From assembly GCF_029338575.1 (NCBI RefSeq), contig NZ_CP119992.1, positions 2,542,001-2,606,000 on the forward strand: 64,000 bases of DNA, read 5' to 3'. The translations under genes were made by a program, and so were the position numbers. This document shows positions 33,213-42,268 of the stretch, in pieces (position 1 is the first letter of the stretch; every line of letters starts with the position of its first letter). Below the pieces are notes generated by a model, which saw only the letters and a list, made by a program, of their open reading frames with translations, did not search any database and was not told the origin of the DNA. This DNA is from Halomarina halobia. GTDB taxonomy: Archaea; Halobacteriota; Halobacteria; Halobacteriales; Haloarculaceae.

Positions 33213-34241
33213 ATGGCAGCAGACCTCGAAGACCTCCCCGGCGTCGGGCCGGCGACCGCGGAGAAACTCCAGGAGAACGGTTACGATTCGTACCAGTCCA
33301 TCGCGGTCGCCTCCCCCGGCGAACTGTCGAACACCGCCGACGTCGGCGAGAGCACCGCCCACGACATCATCCAGGCCGCCCGTGAGGCCGCCGACATCGG
33401 CGGGTTCGAGACGGGGGCGCAGGTCCTCGAGCGCCGCGAGCGCATCGGGAAACTCCGCGTGCTCGTCCCCGAGATCGACGACATGCTCGGCGGCGGCGTC
33501 GAGACGCAGTCCATCACCGAGGTCTACGGCGAGTTCGGGGCCGGCAAGTCCCAGGTCACCCACCAGCTCTCGGTCAACGTCCAGCTCCCCCAGGAGGTGG
33601 GCGGGCTCGGCGGCAGCGTCATCTTCATCGACTCCGAGGACACGTTCCGTCCGGAGCGCATCGAGGAGATGATCCGCGGCCTCGACGACGAACTCCTCCA
33701 GGCGACGATGGACGACCGCGAGATCGAGGGATCGCCGGACGACGAGGCGGCGATGGAGGAGCTCATCGCGTCGTTCCTCGACAAGATCCACGTCGCGAAG
33801 GCGTTCAACTCCAACCACCAGATCCTCCTCGCCGAGAAGGCAAAGGAGATCGCGAAGGAGCACGAGGACTCCGACTTCCCCGTCCGGCTGCTCTGCGTGG
33901 ACTCGCTCACGGCGCACTTCCGCGCGGAGTACGTCGGCCGCGGCCAGCTCGCCTCCCGCCAGCAGAAGCTCAACAAGCACCTCCACGACATCGACCGCGT
34001 CGGCAACCTTTACAACGCCGCCGTGCTCGTCACGAACCAGGTGCAGTCCAACCCGGACGCCTTCTTCGGCGATCCGACCAAGCCCATCGGCGGGAACATC
34101 CTCGGCCACAAGTCCACCTTCCGGATGTACCTCCGCAAGTCCAAGGGCAACAAGCGCATCGTGAAGCTCGTCGACGCGCCCAACCTCCCCGACGGCGAGG
34201 CGGTCATGCGCGTCGAGGGCGCGGGGCTGAAACCGGAATAA
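33213..34241 (+). CDS. radA: DNA repair and recombination protein RadA
   Basis: Archaeal RecA/Rad51 recombinase, forms filaments on single-stranded DNA for homologous recombination. N-terminal helix-hairpin-helix ([20 protein letters not shown]), polymerisation/ATPase core with Walker [10 protein letters not shown] (about residue 107), Walker [13 protein letters not shown]1 region RADYV-like ([17 protein letters not shown]) and L2 ([20 protein letters not shown]). It is 342 residues, full length, with no intein. Convergent with sufU; the stop codon lies in a shared inverted repeat. Confidence 0.97.
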   Translation: MAADLEDLPGVGPATAEKLQENGYDSYQSIAVASPGELSNTADVGESTAHDIIQAAREAADIGGFETGAQVLERRERIGKLRVLVPEIDDMLGGGVETQSITEVYGEFGAGKSQVTHQLSVNVQLPQEVGGLGGSVIFIDSEDTFRPERIEEMIRGLDDELLQATMDDREIEGSPDDEAAMEELIASFLDKIHVAKAFNSNHQILLAEKAKEIAKEHEDSDFPVRLLCVDSLTAHFRAEYVGRGQLASRQQKLNKHLHDIDRVGNLYNAAVLVTNQVQSNPDAFFGDPTKPIGGNILGHKSTFRMYLRKSKGNKRIVKLVDAPNLPDGEAVMRVEGAGLKPE

Positions 34242-34304
34242 CCCGACCTTTTGCCGAGCGAGGGCGCGAAGCGCCCTAGCGCAGAGCAAAAGGTCGGGTT
34301 ATTC
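34236..34304. terminator. Bidirectional terminator-like inverted repeat joining radA and sufU
   Basis: A perfect 19-bp inverted repeat, GAATAACCCGACCTTTTGC at 34236-34254 and its complement at 34286-34304. Each arm contains the TAA stop codon of one of the convergent genes and then a CCTTTTGC/GCAAAAGG run. The centre has a second perfect hairpin (AGGGCGC 34261-34267 with 34271-34277, loop gaa). The symmetry gives both transcripts the same 3' structure. Confidence 0.65.
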
Positions 34305-34715
34305 GGTCTGGGTCTTCTCGATCTCGATCTCGCCGGTGTGGATCTTCGCGCCGTCCTGGGCGACCTTCTCCGCGAGCACGGCACATTTGATTCGCATCGG
34401 GCTGATCTCGACGCCGAGCATGTCGGTGACGTCGTCGCGGTCCATCGCGTCGAGTTCGTCGAGGGTCATGCCCGGTAGCTGTTGGGTGAGCATCGACGCG
34501 CTGGCCTGGCTGATGGCGCAGCCGTCGCCCGTGAACGAGACGAACTCGATGGTCTCCCCGTCGTCGGCCAGCCGCACGTCCATCCGGATGGTGTCGCCGC
34601 AGGAGGGGTTCTCGCCGACGTGCGAGAAGGTCGGGTCCTCGATCGTCCCGTGGTTGCGCGGGTTCTTGTAGTGATCGAGGATCTGCTGCCGGTACATGTC
34701 CGAGCCGAGTCCCAT
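34299..34715 (-). CDS. sufU: SufU/IscU-type Fe-S cluster scaffold
   Basis: A 138-residue U-type scaffold that receives sulfur from SufS. The three conserved cysteines are in NPSCGDTI, GDGCAISQASASM and PMRIKCAVLA, and MYRQQILDHYKNPRNHG is the usual N-terminus. The SufU type (with the longer loop between the first and second Cys) is suggested by the adjacent SufS gene, 614 nt upstream on the same strand. Start 34715 follows family length. The stop lies in the shared inverted repeat with radA. Confidence 0.85.
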   Translation of the reverse strand: MGLGSDMYRQQILDHYKNPRNHGTIEDPTFSHVGENPSCGDTIRMDVRLADDGETIEFVSFTGDGCAISQASASMLTQQLPGMTLDELDAMDRDDVTDMLGVEISPMRIKCAVLAEKVAQDGAKIHTGEIEIEKTQTE

Positions 34716-34759
34716 TGTTGTCGCCGTTACGATAGTGCGGGGGAAAAGGGTTGCTCTCC

Positions 34760-34813
34760 CACCTTTTGCTGTGCGGGCGGCTTCGCCGCCCGCTGGCAAA
34801 ATCTGGACCAAAA
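34760..34813. repeat. Dispersed hairpin repeat, copy 3
   Basis: accttttgc, a perfect 8-bp stem CGGGCGGC 34774-34781 with 34785-34792 (loop ttc), then ggcaaaatctggaccaaaac. Typical member of the six-copy family. The rest of 34814-35060 is cgctcgcc-type G/C-rich sequence without a gene. Confidence 0.65.
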
Positions 34814-35067
34814 CCCTCGTCGCTCCCACCGCCGGACTCGCGGTGCTCGTCCGGCGTGCTCCCGCTCGCCTCCGGCTCGCGGGACTGCCGGAGCCCTCGC
34901 TTCGCTCGTGCTCCGTTAGTCGCTCCTCGGTCCGCTCGCTCGCCTGACGGCTCGCTCACGGCCGGCGCTGCCGCCCGTTCGCGTTGTCCGAGGGGCTCAG
35001 CGAGTCCCGCGCTCCTCGCGGCTGCCGTACTGACGTCGGCGGTGATGTCGAGCAAGTCGTCCGTACG

Positions 35068-35170
35068 TTTATATCCGAGAGCGGGACCAGACCCCCCGTG
35101 CGCTGACTTCCGTCGCAGGGTGCCCGCGGTTGCGCGACGCCACGCCCTGCGAATCGCCCGCGGCGTCGCC
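35068..35170 (+). ncRNA. Putative structured RNA with pseudoknot, copy 2
   Basis: TTTATAT at 35068-35074 and GAGAGCGGGACCAG at 35077-35090, then the same fold as copy 1: stem A CGCAGGG 35114-35120 with CCCTGCG 35145-35151; stem B GCGACGCC 35134-35141 with GGCGTCGC 35162-35169. Loops are 13, 3 and 10 nt. Directly after it (35179) comes a copy of the CCTTT hairpin family. It lies between sufU and sufS, opposite in orientation to both. Family not recognised. Confidence 0.6.
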
Positions 35171-35178
35171 TGTTCGTC

Positions 35179-35237
35179 CACCTTTCGCTGCGGTCGCTCG
35201 CTTCGCTCGCTCCCTGGCAAAAGCCGGACCAAAAGCC
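35179..35237. repeat. Dispersed hairpin repeat, copy 4, directly after RNA copy 2
   Basis: cacctttcgctg, a cgctcgcttcgctcgc palindromic middle, then ggcaaaagccggaccaaaagcc. It begins about 9 nt after the pseudoknot block, the same arrangement as at 62977, so it may be the 3' structure of that RNA. Confidence 0.55.
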
Positions 35238-35329
35238 TCATCGCTCCCTCTGGTCGCTCCTCGGCCCGCTCGCTCCCGTTGGTCGCTCGTGGTACGGCGC
35301 GCCGACGCGAGTGGCGGGTGAGACGGCGG

Positions 35330-36607
35330 CTACGCGAAGAGGTCGCGCGCCGCGTCCACCGCTTCGACCAGCGTGTCGACCTCCGCTCGCGTGTTGTAGA
35401 GGTAGAACGACGCCCGGGCGGAGGCGGCCACGCCGAGCTTGTCGTGCAGCGGCTGGGTGCAGTGGTCGCCCGCGCGGATCGCCACGCCGTAGTCGTTGAG
35501 GATGCTGGAGAGGTCGTGGGCGTGGACGCCGTCGAGGTTGAACGCGACGAGGCCGCCGCGGTCGTCGCCCGGCGGGCCGTAGATCTCCACGTCGTCGTAC
35601 TCGCGTAGGCGGTCGTAGGCGTACTCGGCCAGCCCCTCCTCGTGGGCCTGAATGCGCTCCAGGCCGATCTCGTCGAGGTAGTCGCAGGCGGCGGCGAGCG
35701 CGATGCCCTGGCAGATGACGGGCGTGCCGGCCTCGAACTTCCACGGGAGGTCCTCCCAGGTCGCGTCCTCGTAGGTGACCTTGCGGATCATCTCGCCGCC
35801 GTAGAGGTACGGCTGCATCTCCTCCAGCAGGCGGCGCTTGCCGTAGAGGACGCCGACGCCGGTCGGACCGCACATCTTGTGCCCGGAGAAGGCGAAGAAG
35901 TCGGCGTCGAGCTCCGTCACGTCCACGGGGCGGTTGGGGACCGACTGCGCGCCGTCGACGAAGATCAGCGCGCCGTGGTCGTGCGCGAGGTCGGCCAGCT
36001 CCTCGACCGGGTTGACCGTCCCGAGGGTGTTCGAGACGTGGACGGCGCTGACCATGCGCGTGTCGTCGGTCACGAGTTCGCGGGCGTGGTCCATGTCGAG
36101 GCGGCCGTTCTCGTCGACCCGGACGTACCGCACGTCCGCGCCGGTCTTCTTCCCGATCTGCTGCCACGTGACGAGCGAGGCGTGGTGCTCCATCTCGGTC
36201 AGGATCACCTCGTCGCCGGGGCCGAGTTCGGCCAGCCCCCAGGCGTAGGCGACGGTGTTCATCGCCTCGGTGGTGTTCTTCGTGAAGATGATCTCCTCGC
36301 GGCCGTCCGCGCCGACGAACTCCGCGACTCGGTCGTGGGCCTCCTCGTAGGCGACGCTGGCCTCCTGGCTGAGGCTGTGGATGCCGCGGTGGACGTTGGC
36401 GTTGTAGCTCCGGTAGTAGTCGGCGATGACCTCGACGACCTGCTCGGGGGTCTGGCTCGTGGCGGCGTTGTCGAGGTAGACGAGCGGCGTGTCGTCGCCC
36501 GGCCCCTCGCCGGGAACGGTCACGTCGCCGCCGACCTTCCGGGCGAGGATCGGGAAGTCCTCCCGGATGCGCTCGACGTCGAGCGGCTCGATCTCTTGCG
36601 TGCTCAT
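35330..36607 (-). CDS. sufS: Cysteine desulfurase SufS
   Basis: PLP enzyme that takes sulfur from cysteine for Fe-S cluster assembly. 425 residues. Visible: NAATSQTPEQV, HRGIHSLSQEA, PLP His in MEHHASLVTWQQ, Asp in FVDGAQSVPN, Schiff-base Lys in SGHKMCGPTGVGVLYG, and the catalytic Cys in RAGDHCTQPLHD. The type is group II (SufS). The scaffold SufU follows on the same strand, but the 614-nt gap with repeats and a putative RNA makes a single transcript uncertain. Confidence 0.93.
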   Translation of the reverse strand: MSTQEIEPLDVERIREDFPILARKVGGDVTVPGEGPGDDTPLVYLDNAATSQTPEQVVEVIADYYRSYNANVHRGIHSLSQEASVAYEEAHDRVAEFVGADGREEIIFTKNTTEAMNTVAYAWGLAELGPGDEVILTEMEHHASLVTWQQIGKKTGADVRYVRVDENGRLDMDHARELVTDDTRMVSAVHVSNTLGTVNPVEELADLAHDHGALIFVDGAQSVPNRPVDVTELDADFFAFSGHKMCGPTGVGVLYGKRRLLEEMQPYLYGGEMIRKVTYEDATWEDLPWKFEAGTPVICQGIALAAACDYLDEIGLERIQAHEEGLAEYAYDRLREYDDVEIYGPPGDDRGGLVAFNLDGVHAHDLSSILNDYGVAIRAGDHCTQPLHDKLGVAASARASFYLYNTRAEVDTLVEAVDAARDLFA

Positions 36608-36695
36608 TACCGGAGGGGAGGGGCCGCGAACAAAACACTCCTTCGGTTGGGTCAGCGACCGGTACGACGCGTTCGGCGGGGGTAGAACCGAGGGA

Positions 36696-36986
36696 TCAGA
36701 GCCGAACTAGCTGCGCGTGTCGCGTCCCGTCCAGTTCGAGCACCGTGGCCTCGTCGACGAAGCCGTGTTCGACGGCGAGGGCGACCGCGCGCGTCCCGAC
36801 GATGTTGGCGACGCTCGCGCGGGCGAGCGCGCTCACGACCCGTTCCTCGTCGACCCGCTCGCCGTCGTAGAAGTCCGCCTCGACGGTGAGCGACACCTGG
36901 CCGTTCTCGAACGTCTCGCCGAGGATGTCGGGGTCGCAGACGGAGACGAGCAGGCCCTCGTCTGTCTCGCGTTCGGTCAGCAGCAT
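36696..36986 (-). CDS. DUF424 family protein
   Basis: A 96-residue archaeal DUF424 protein. Recognisable parts: LLVSVCDPDILGETFENGQVSL and SALARASVANIVGTRAVALA. The fold is known from structures of archaeal homologues but the function is not. It starts one base after the stop of the TPR gene (36988), so the two form a tight operon, TPR first. Confidence 0.82.
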   Translation of the reverse strand: MLLTERETDEGLLVSVCDPDILGETFENGQVSLTVEADFYDGERVDEERVVSALARASVANIVGTRAVALAVEHGFVDEATVLELDGTRHAQLVRL

Positions 36987-36987
36987 C

Positions 36988-37716
36988 TCACTCCACCAGT
37001 CGCTGCTCGGCGCGCTGTCGGAGCTCGTCGGCCTCCTCCGCGAGGCGTTCGGCCTCCTCGTCCTCGCCGAGGTGTTCGAGCGAGGCGGCCTTCTCCTCCA
37101 GGAGTTCGGGCGTGCGGAAGTCCAGTCGCATCGCGTTGTCGAAGCAGTTGACCGCGTCCTCGTGGAGGCCGCGCTCCGCGAGGAAGAAGCCGCGGTTGTA
37201 CCACGCCTGCCCGAAGCGCGGGTCGATCTCGACGGCGCGCTCCGCGTGTTCGAGCGCCTGCTCGGTGCGGCCGTCCTCCCAGAGCGCGTAGGCGAGGTTC
37301 GTCTCGGCGGTGGCCGCGTGCTCGCTGTCGTCGTCGATCGAGAGCGCCTCGCGGTACGCGCCGATGGCGTCGTCGTACTCCTCCAGCTGGGCGTGCGCCG
37401 CGCCCTTGTTGACCCACGCCTCCTGTTCGAGCGTGGGGTCGTCGGCGAGGCGCGCGGCCCGCTCGAGCGCGTCGGTCGCCTGCTCGAAGCGGTTGATCTG
37501 CATGTACGCGATGCCCACGTCCACGAGCGACTCGACGTCGACCTGCCCCTTCGGGATCTGCCGCCGGTCGAGGATGTCCGCGAGCGCTCGGGAGTCCACC
37601 GGATCTACCATACTCGGGTCGATCTCGAGTTCCGGCGGATCGAGGTCGAACCCCTCGTAGGAGTCGCCGAACCCCTGGCCCTCGGAGAAGCGGTGGCCGT
37701 CACTCTCGTCTGTCAT
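36988..37716 (-). CDS. Tetratricopeptide-repeat protein
   Basis: A 242-residue soluble protein with about five TPR units from residue 60 onward; clear repeats are VDVGIAYMQINRFEQATDAL, ANKGAAHAQLEEYDDAIGAY-like, TNLAYALWEDGRTEQALEHA and YNRGFFLAERGLHEDAVNCF. The N-terminal 50 residues are acidic. TPRs mediate protein contacts; no partner is known, though the DUF424 gene is immediately downstream. The 54-nt gap to divergent thpR holds both promoters. Confidence 0.85.
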   Translation of the reverse strand: MTDESDGHRFSEGQGFGDSYEGFDLDPPELEIDPSMVDPVDSRALADILDRRQIPKGQVDVESLVDVGIAYMQINRFEQATDALERAARLADDPTLEQEAWVNKGAAHAQLEEYDDAIGAYREALSIDDDSEHAATAETNLAYALWEDGRTEQALEHAERAVEIDPRFGQAWYNRGFFLAERGLHEDAVNCFDNAMRLDFRTPELLEEKAASLEHLGEDEEAERLAEEADELRQRAEQRLVE

Positions 37717-37770
37717 GCCTCGGGGTTGGCGACTGGCATGGTTAAGGGCTACGCCCTCGCTCTCTCCACC

Positions 37771-38328
37771 ATGCGACTGTTCGTCAGCGTCGATCTGGAG
37801 CCGCTGGCCGACGCCGTCCGCGCCGCGCAGGAACCGCTCGCCGACGTCGACGGCCTCAGGCTCACGGATCCCGAGGGGGTGCACGTCACGCTCAAGTTCC
37901 TCGGGGAGGTCCCCGAGTCGCGCGTCCCCGCCGTCGAGGACGCGCTCGCCGCGGCCGTCGAGGACGCGGCCGTCGCCCCGTTCGAGGCGCGCTTCGGCGG
38001 CTACGGCGTCTTCCCGTCGCGCTCGTACGTCAGCGTCGTCTGGATCGGCGTCCGCGAGGGGGCGACGGAGCTGACACGCCTGCACGAGGCGTGCGAGGAG
38101 CGCACCGTCGCGCTGGGCTTCGACCCCGAACGTCACGACTTCACCCCCCACGCCACGATCGCGCGGATGGACCACGCGGGCGGGAAGGAGCGCGTCCTGC
38201 GCGTGGTCGAGGAGCGGGACCCCGACGTGGGCACGATGCGCGTCGACGAGGTGCGCCTCACCGAGAGCACCCTCGCGCCCGACGGACCGACGTACGACAC
38301 GGTCGCCGCGTTCTCCCTGTCGGTTTAG
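37771..38328 (+). CDS. thpR: RNA 2',3'-cyclic phosphodiesterase (LigT/2H family)
   Basis: A 185-residue 2H phosphoesterase. The two HxTx motifs are HVTLKFLG (about residue 39) and HATIARM (about 127), with the N-terminus MRLFVSVDLEP typical of ThpR. It opens 2',3'-cyclic phosphates in RNA ends, with possible ligase activity. Divergent from the TPR/DUF424 operon. Confidence 0.88.
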   Translation: MRLFVSVDLEPLADAVRAAQEPLADVDGLRLTDPEGVHVTLKFLGEVPESRVPAVEDALAAAVEDAAVAPFEARFGGYGVFPSRSYVSVVWIGVREGATELTRLHEACEERTVALGFDPERHDFTPHATIARMDHAGGKERVLRVVEERDPDVGTMRVDEVRLTESTLAPDGPTYDTVAAFSLSV

Positions 38329-38387
38329 GCGTCCCATAGATATAGAATATATGATAGGTTTAAGCGGCCGGGGGCCGTACGGTCCGC

Positions 38388-39191
38388 ATGGCCTCGCCCG
38401 CCGATTTCGCCCTCGTCTTCGTCGCCGGACTCGTCACCGCGCTGGCGACGGGCCTCGGCGCGCTCCCCTTCTTCGTCGTCGAGGAGGTGTCCGACCGGTG
38501 GAACGTCGCGCTGTGGGGGCTCGCGTCGGGGATCATGCTCTCGGCGTCGGTGTTCGGGCTCGTCTCGGAGGGACTGGCCGCCGGCGGTCCCCTTCGGCTC
38601 GCCATCGGTCTCGGGGCGGGCGTCCTCCTCGTGGTCGTCGCCCACGAGGTCATCGAGGGGCGGAAGGTCGATCCCCACCAGTACGAGGAGGCGAGCTTCC
38701 GGAAGCTCGTGCTCATCCTGGGCATCCTCACCGTCCACAGCTTCCCCGAGGGCGTCGCCATCGGCGTCTCGTTCGCCGACCTGAACTTCGCCGGGGCGGA
38801 CGGCCTCACCCTGCTCGGGTTCTCCGTCCCCCTGCTCGCGGTGTTCATGACGGTCGCCATCTCCATCCACAACGTCCCGGAGGGACTCGCCGTCTCCATC
38901 CCCCTGCGGTCGATGGACGTCCCGCCCTGGCGGATGGTCTGGTGGGCGGTCTTCTCCAGCCTCCCACAGCCGATCGGCGCGGTGCTCGCGTTCTACTTCG
39001 TCACGCTGGCCGAGGCGTTTCTCCCCGTCGGGTTCGGCTTCGCCGCCGGGGCGATGATCTACCTGGTGCTCTCTGAGTTCATCCCGGAGGCGATCGACCT
39101 CGGCGTGACGCTCCCCCGGCGCGGGGTCCCCGAACTCGTCGCGGGGGTGACGGCGGGGGTCCTGCTGATGGTGCCGCTGGCGTTCGTGTGA
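38388..39191 (+). CDS. ZIP family divalent metal transporter
   Basis: A 267-residue membrane protein with about eight TM helices. The binuclear metal centre is formed by [10 protein letters not shown] on TM4 (about residue 120) and HNVPEGLAV on TM5 (about 164); a third motif EFIPEA is on TM7. A loop carrying HQYEEASF between TM3 and TM4 is the cytosolic metal-rich segment. It should import zinc or other divalent cations. An A/T-rich promoter (tatagaatatatgat) lies at 38340-38354. Confidence 0.87.
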   Translation: MASPADFALVFVAGLVTALATGLGALPFFVVEEVSDRWNVALWGLASGIMLSASVFGLVSEGLAAGGPLRLAIGLGAGVLLVVVAHEVIEGRKVDPHQYEEASFRKLVLILGILTVHSFPEGVAIGVSFADLNFAGADGLTLLGFSVPLLAVFMTVAISIHNVPEGLAVSIPLRSMDVPPWRMVWWAVFSSLPQPIGAVLAFYFVTLAEAFLPVGFGFAAGAMIYLVLSEFIPEAIDLGVTLPRRGVPELVAGVTAGVLLMVPLAFV

Positions 39192-39310
39192 TCCCCCGAG
39201 GAGTTCCGACCGAGTCCTCGGGGAAGCGTTCCGACCCCGCGATGCGATCGAATCGGCCGGGCGGCCGAAGGAACAACGATTTTAAGCCCGGGACGGTACT
39301 CGAGCGTACT

Positions 39311-39463
39311 ATGGGCAAGAAATCGAAGGCGAAGAAGAAGCGGCTGGGCAAGCTCCAGCGGCAGAACCGGCGCATCCCGGCGTGGGTCATCATGAAGACG
39401 GACCGCGACGTGATGATGAACCCGAAGCGGCGAAGCTGGCGGCGGGGTGACACGGACGAATGA
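39311..39463 (+). CDS. rpl39e: Ribosomal protein L39e
   Basis: A 50-residue, very basic protein ([20 protein letters not shown]) of the large subunit exit tunnel, complete, with the conserved [11 protein letters not shown] and RRSWRR. It is the first gene of a translation cluster; its stop overlaps the L31e start by 4 nt (ATGA). Confidence 0.95.
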   Translation: MGKKSKAKKKRLGKLQRQNRRIPAWVIMKTDRDVMMNPKRRSWRRGDTDE

Positions 39464-39735
39464 GCGCGAGCGACTTCGAGGAGCGGGTCGTGACCGTCCC
39501 CCTGCGCGACGTCCACGCGGAGGCCAAGCACAGGCGCGCCGACAAGGCGATGAGTCTCGTCCGCGCGCACCTCGCGAAGCACTTCAAGGTCGAGGAGGGC
39601 GACGTGCGCCTCGACCCGTCGATCAACGAGGTCGTCTGGGCTCGCGGGCGCAAGAAGCCCCCGCGGAGGCTCCGCGTCCGCGCCGCCCGCTTCGAGGAGG
39701 AGGGCGAGGCGGTCGTCGAAGCCGAGACCGCGTAA
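39460..39735 (+). CDS. rpl31e: Ribosomal protein L31e
   Basis: A 91-residue large-subunit protein. The family core [24 protein letters not shown] and [19 protein letters not shown] is intact; the C-terminus carries a short acidic extension common in haloarchaea. Start overlaps L39e by 4 nt and the stop is 2 nt before the aIF6 GTG, so the cluster is translationally coupled. Confidence 0.94.
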   Translation: MSASDFEERVVTVPLRDVHAEAKHRRADKAMSLVRAHLAKHFKVEEGDVRLDPSINEVVWARGRKKPPRRLRVRAARFEEEGEAVVEAETA

Positions 39736-39737
39736 GG

Positions 39738-40403
39738 GTGCTTCGCACGGCCCTCTCCGGTTCCGCGTACATCGGCGTCTTCGCCCGCGCGACGGACGAC
39801 TGCCTGCTCATCAGGCGGGACGCGGACGACGACGTCGTCGAGGGGTTCGCCGACGAACTCGACGTGACCCCCGTAGCGACGACCATCGGTGGCTCCTCCA
39901 CCGTCGGCGCGCTCGTCACCGGTAACCGCAACGGCCTGCTCGCCAGCAGTCGCCTCGACGACGACGAGCGCGCGGCCATCGAGGCCGCGGCCGACCTCCC
40001 GGTGACGGAGCTCCCGGGACGCATCAACGCCGCCGGGAACGTCGTTCTCGCGAACGATACCGGCGCGTACGTCCACCCCGAGCTCTCCGACGAGGCGGTC
40101 GAGGTGGTGGGCGACGGGCTTGGCGTGCCCGTCGAGCGCGGCGACCTCGCGGGGGTGCGGACCGTCGGGACGGCCGCGGTCGCCACCAACGCGGGCGTCC
40201 TCTGTCACCCGAAGGCGACCGACGCCGAACTCGACTTCCTCGAGGACCTGCTGGGCGTGCCCGCCGACATCGGGACGATCAACTACGGCGCGCCGCTGGT
40301 CGGCTCCGGGCTCGTCGCCAACGACCACGGCTACGTCGTCGGGCGCGAGACCACGGGGCCGGAGCTGGGCCGCATCGAGGACGCGCTCGGCTACATCGAC
40401 TGA
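39738..40403 (+). CDS. tif6: Translation initiation factor 6 (ribosome anti-association factor)
   Basis: A 221-residue aIF6 with five-fold repeated pentein structure; it keeps 50S subunits from joining 30S prematurely. Recognisable: [54 protein letters not shown] and [18 protein letters not shown] start, 2 nt after L31e. Confidence 0.93.
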   Translation: MLRTALSGSAYIGVFARATDDCLLIRRDADDDVVEGFADELDVTPVATTIGGSSTVGALVTGNRNGLLASSRLDDDERAAIEAAADLPVTELPGRINAAGNVVLANDTGAYVHPELSDEAVEVVGDGLGVPVERGDLAGVRTVGTAAVATNAGVLCHPKATDAELDFLEDLLGVPADIGTINYGAPLVGSGLVANDHGYVVGRETTGPELGRIEDALGYID

Positions 40404-40442
40404 AAGGGAACTTTCTTCCCGCTCGCCGCCGCACGTTCCCCT

Positions 40443-40616
40443 ATGAGCCAGTACACAGTGACCGGTCGGTTCCAGAACCGCGACGGGTTGCGGGAGTTCT
40501 CGAAGACGGTCGACGCGCCCAACGGGGACGTCGCCGTCGAGCGTACCTACGCCGAGTTCGGGTCGAAACACGGTCTCAAGCGCACGCAGCTCGAGATCGA
40601 GGGTGTCGACCGATGA
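40443..40616 (+). CDS. rpl18a: Ribosomal protein LX (L18Ae)
   Basis: A 57-residue protein, MSQYTVTGRFQNRDGLREF, with ERTYAEFGSKHGLKRTQLEI at its end, recognised as archaeal LX/L18Ae/L20a. Its stop overlaps the start of prefoldin alpha by 4 nt (ATGA). It continues the aIF6 cluster in the order normal for haloarchaea. Confidence 0.93.
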   Translation: MSQYTVTGRFQNRDGLREFSKTVDAPNGDVAVERTYAEFGSKHGLKRTQLEIEGVDR

Positions 40617-41071
40617 GCATGGGTGGCGGCGGTCAGATGCAGGAACTGCAACAGCAGCTCCAGCTCATCGACCAGGAGATCGAGGCGCTCCGGGGCGAGA
40701 TCCAGGGATTCCAGAACGAGAAGGCCGAGGTCGACGAGGCGGTCGAGGCCATCGAGGCGCTCGACGACGGCGACACCGTGCAGGTACCCCTCGGCGGCGA
40801 CGCGTACGTCCACGCCGAGGTGCAGGACATGGAGCGCATCGTCGTCGGCCTCGGCGGCGGCTACTCGGCCGAGCGCGACGAGGACGGCGCGAAGGAGAGC
40901 CTGAAGCGCAGGAAGGAGCTGCTCGACGAGCGCATCGAGGAGGTGCGCGAGGACATCCAGGACCTCGAGGCGGAGGGCGACAAGCTCGAGCAGCGCGCCC
41001 AGCAGATGCAGCAGCAACAGCTCCAGCAGATGCAGCAGCAGATGCAACAACAGCAACAGGACGACGAGTAA
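40613..41071 (+). CDS. pfdA: Prefoldin subunit alpha
   Basis: A 152-residue coiled-coil chaperone subunit that hands unfolded proteins to the thermosome. Two long heptad helices (residues 10-50 and 90-150) flank a beta-hairpin region (GDTVQVPLGGDAYVHAEVQD). The C-terminus is very Gln-rich (QQMQQQQLQQMQQQ), an extension typical of haloarchaeal forms. It ends 3 nt before ftsY. Confidence 0.94.
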   Translation: MSMGGGGQMQELQQQLQLIDQEIEALRGEIQGFQNEKAEVDEAVEAIEALDDGDTVQVPLGGDAYVHAEVQDMERIVVGLGGGYSAERDEDGAKESLKRRKELLDERIEEVREDIQDLEAEGDKLEQRAQQMQQQQLQQMQQQMQQQQQDDE

Positions 41072-41074
41072 GCG

Positions 41075-42268
41075 ATGTTCGACGGACTGCGGAAGAAGCT
41101 CGATCGCTTCCGGGAGGACGCCGAGGAGGCCGCGGAGGAAGCGGCCGCGGAGGAGGGCGACGCGGAGGCGTCCGCAGCGCCCGACGCCGAACCGGAGGAC
41201 GTGACGCCCGCCGAGCCGGCGGCTCCGCCCGCTGAGCCCGACGCCGACGCGGAGCCCAGCGCGGGGCGGGACGCCGGGCCGGAAGCCGACGCTGACGAGG
41301 CCGCCGAGGACGAGTCGTCCGCCGGCATCGGGCTCTCGCGTTCGGAGCCCCAGGAGGACGAGGAGGAGTTCAGGGCGAGCTTCGGCACGCGGGCGAAGGC
41401 GTTCGCCACCGGCGGCGTCGTCATCCGCCCCGAGCACCTCGACGAACCGCTCGACGACCTCGAACTCGCGCTGCTGTCGAGCGACGTCGAGATGGGCGTC
41501 GCCCGGGAGATCCTCCGGAACATCCGCGAGGAGGTCGAGGGGACGACCCGCGCGCAGGTGCAGTCCACCGGACAGGTCGTCGAGATGGCGCTGCGCGAGG
41601 CGCTGGTGGACGTCATCAGCGTCGGGCAGTTCGACTTCGACCGGCGCGTCGCGGAGGCGGACAAGCCGATGGTCATCATCTTCACGGGCGTCAACGGCGT
41701 CGGCAAGACGACCTCTATCGCCAAGCTCTCGCGGTATCTAGAGGAGCGCGGGACCTCGACGGTGCTCGCCAACGGCGACACCTACCGCGCCGGGGCCAAC
41801 GAGCAGCTGCGCGAGCACGCCGAGGCGCTCGACAAGAAGTTCATCGCCCACGAGCAGGGCGGCGACCCGGCGGCGGTCATCTACGACGCCGTCGAGTACG
41901 CCCAGGCCCACGACGTCGACGTGGTGCTCGGGGACACGGCGGGTCGCCTGCACACCTCCAACGACCTGATGGCGCAACTGGAGAAGATCGACCGCGTCGT
42001 CGCCCCCGACATGACGCTGTTCGTCGACGAGGCGGTCGCGGGCCAGGACGCGACCCAGCGTGCCCGCCAGTTCGACGAGGCGGCCGCCATCGACGGCGCG
42101 ATCCTCACGAAGGCCGACGCCGACTCCCAGGGCGGCGCGGCCATCTCCATCGCCCACGTCACCGGGAAGCCGATCCTCTTTCTCGGAACCGGCCAGGGCT
42201 ACGACGACCTCGAACGGTTCGACCCGGAGCGCATCGTCGACCGCCTGCTCGGGACCGACGGGTCGTAG
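41075..42268 (+). CDS. ftsY: Signal recognition particle receptor FtsY
   Basis: SRP-receptor GTPase docking SRP54 at the membrane. 397 residues: a very acidic N-terminal A domain rich in Ala/Glu/Asp (about 1-100), then the NG domain with G1 GVNGVGKTTS (about 207), DTYRAGANEQLR, G3 DTAGRLHTSNDLM (about 288) and G4 TKADADSQGG. The prefoldin-ftsY junction is tight. Its partner srp54 lies 10.5 kb downstream, beyond an accessory block. Confidence 0.95.
   Translation: MFDGLRKKLDRFREDAEEAAEEAAAEEGDAEASAAPDAEPEDVTPAEPAAPPAEPDADAEPSAGRDAGPEADADEAAEDESSAGIGLSRSEPQEDEEEFRASFGTRAKAFATGGVVIRPEHLDEPLDDLELALLSSDVEMGVAREILRNIREEVEGTTRAQVQSTGQVVEMALREALVDVISVGQFDFDRRVAEADKPMVIIFTGVNGVGKTTSIAKLSRYLEERGTSTVLANGDTYRAGANEQLREHAEALDKKFIAHEQGGDPAAVIYDAVEYAQAHDVDVVLGDTAGRLHTSNDLMAQLEKIDRVVAPDMTLFVDEAVAGQDATQRARQFDEAAAIDGAILTKADADSQGGAAISIAHVTGKPILFLGTGQGYDDLERFDPERIVDRLLGTDGS

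Noticed and set aside
40990..41060. CAG-rich repeat at the end of prefoldin alpha as a special repeat
   Set aside because: It encodes the Gln/Met-rich tail common in haloarchaeal prefoldin alpha.
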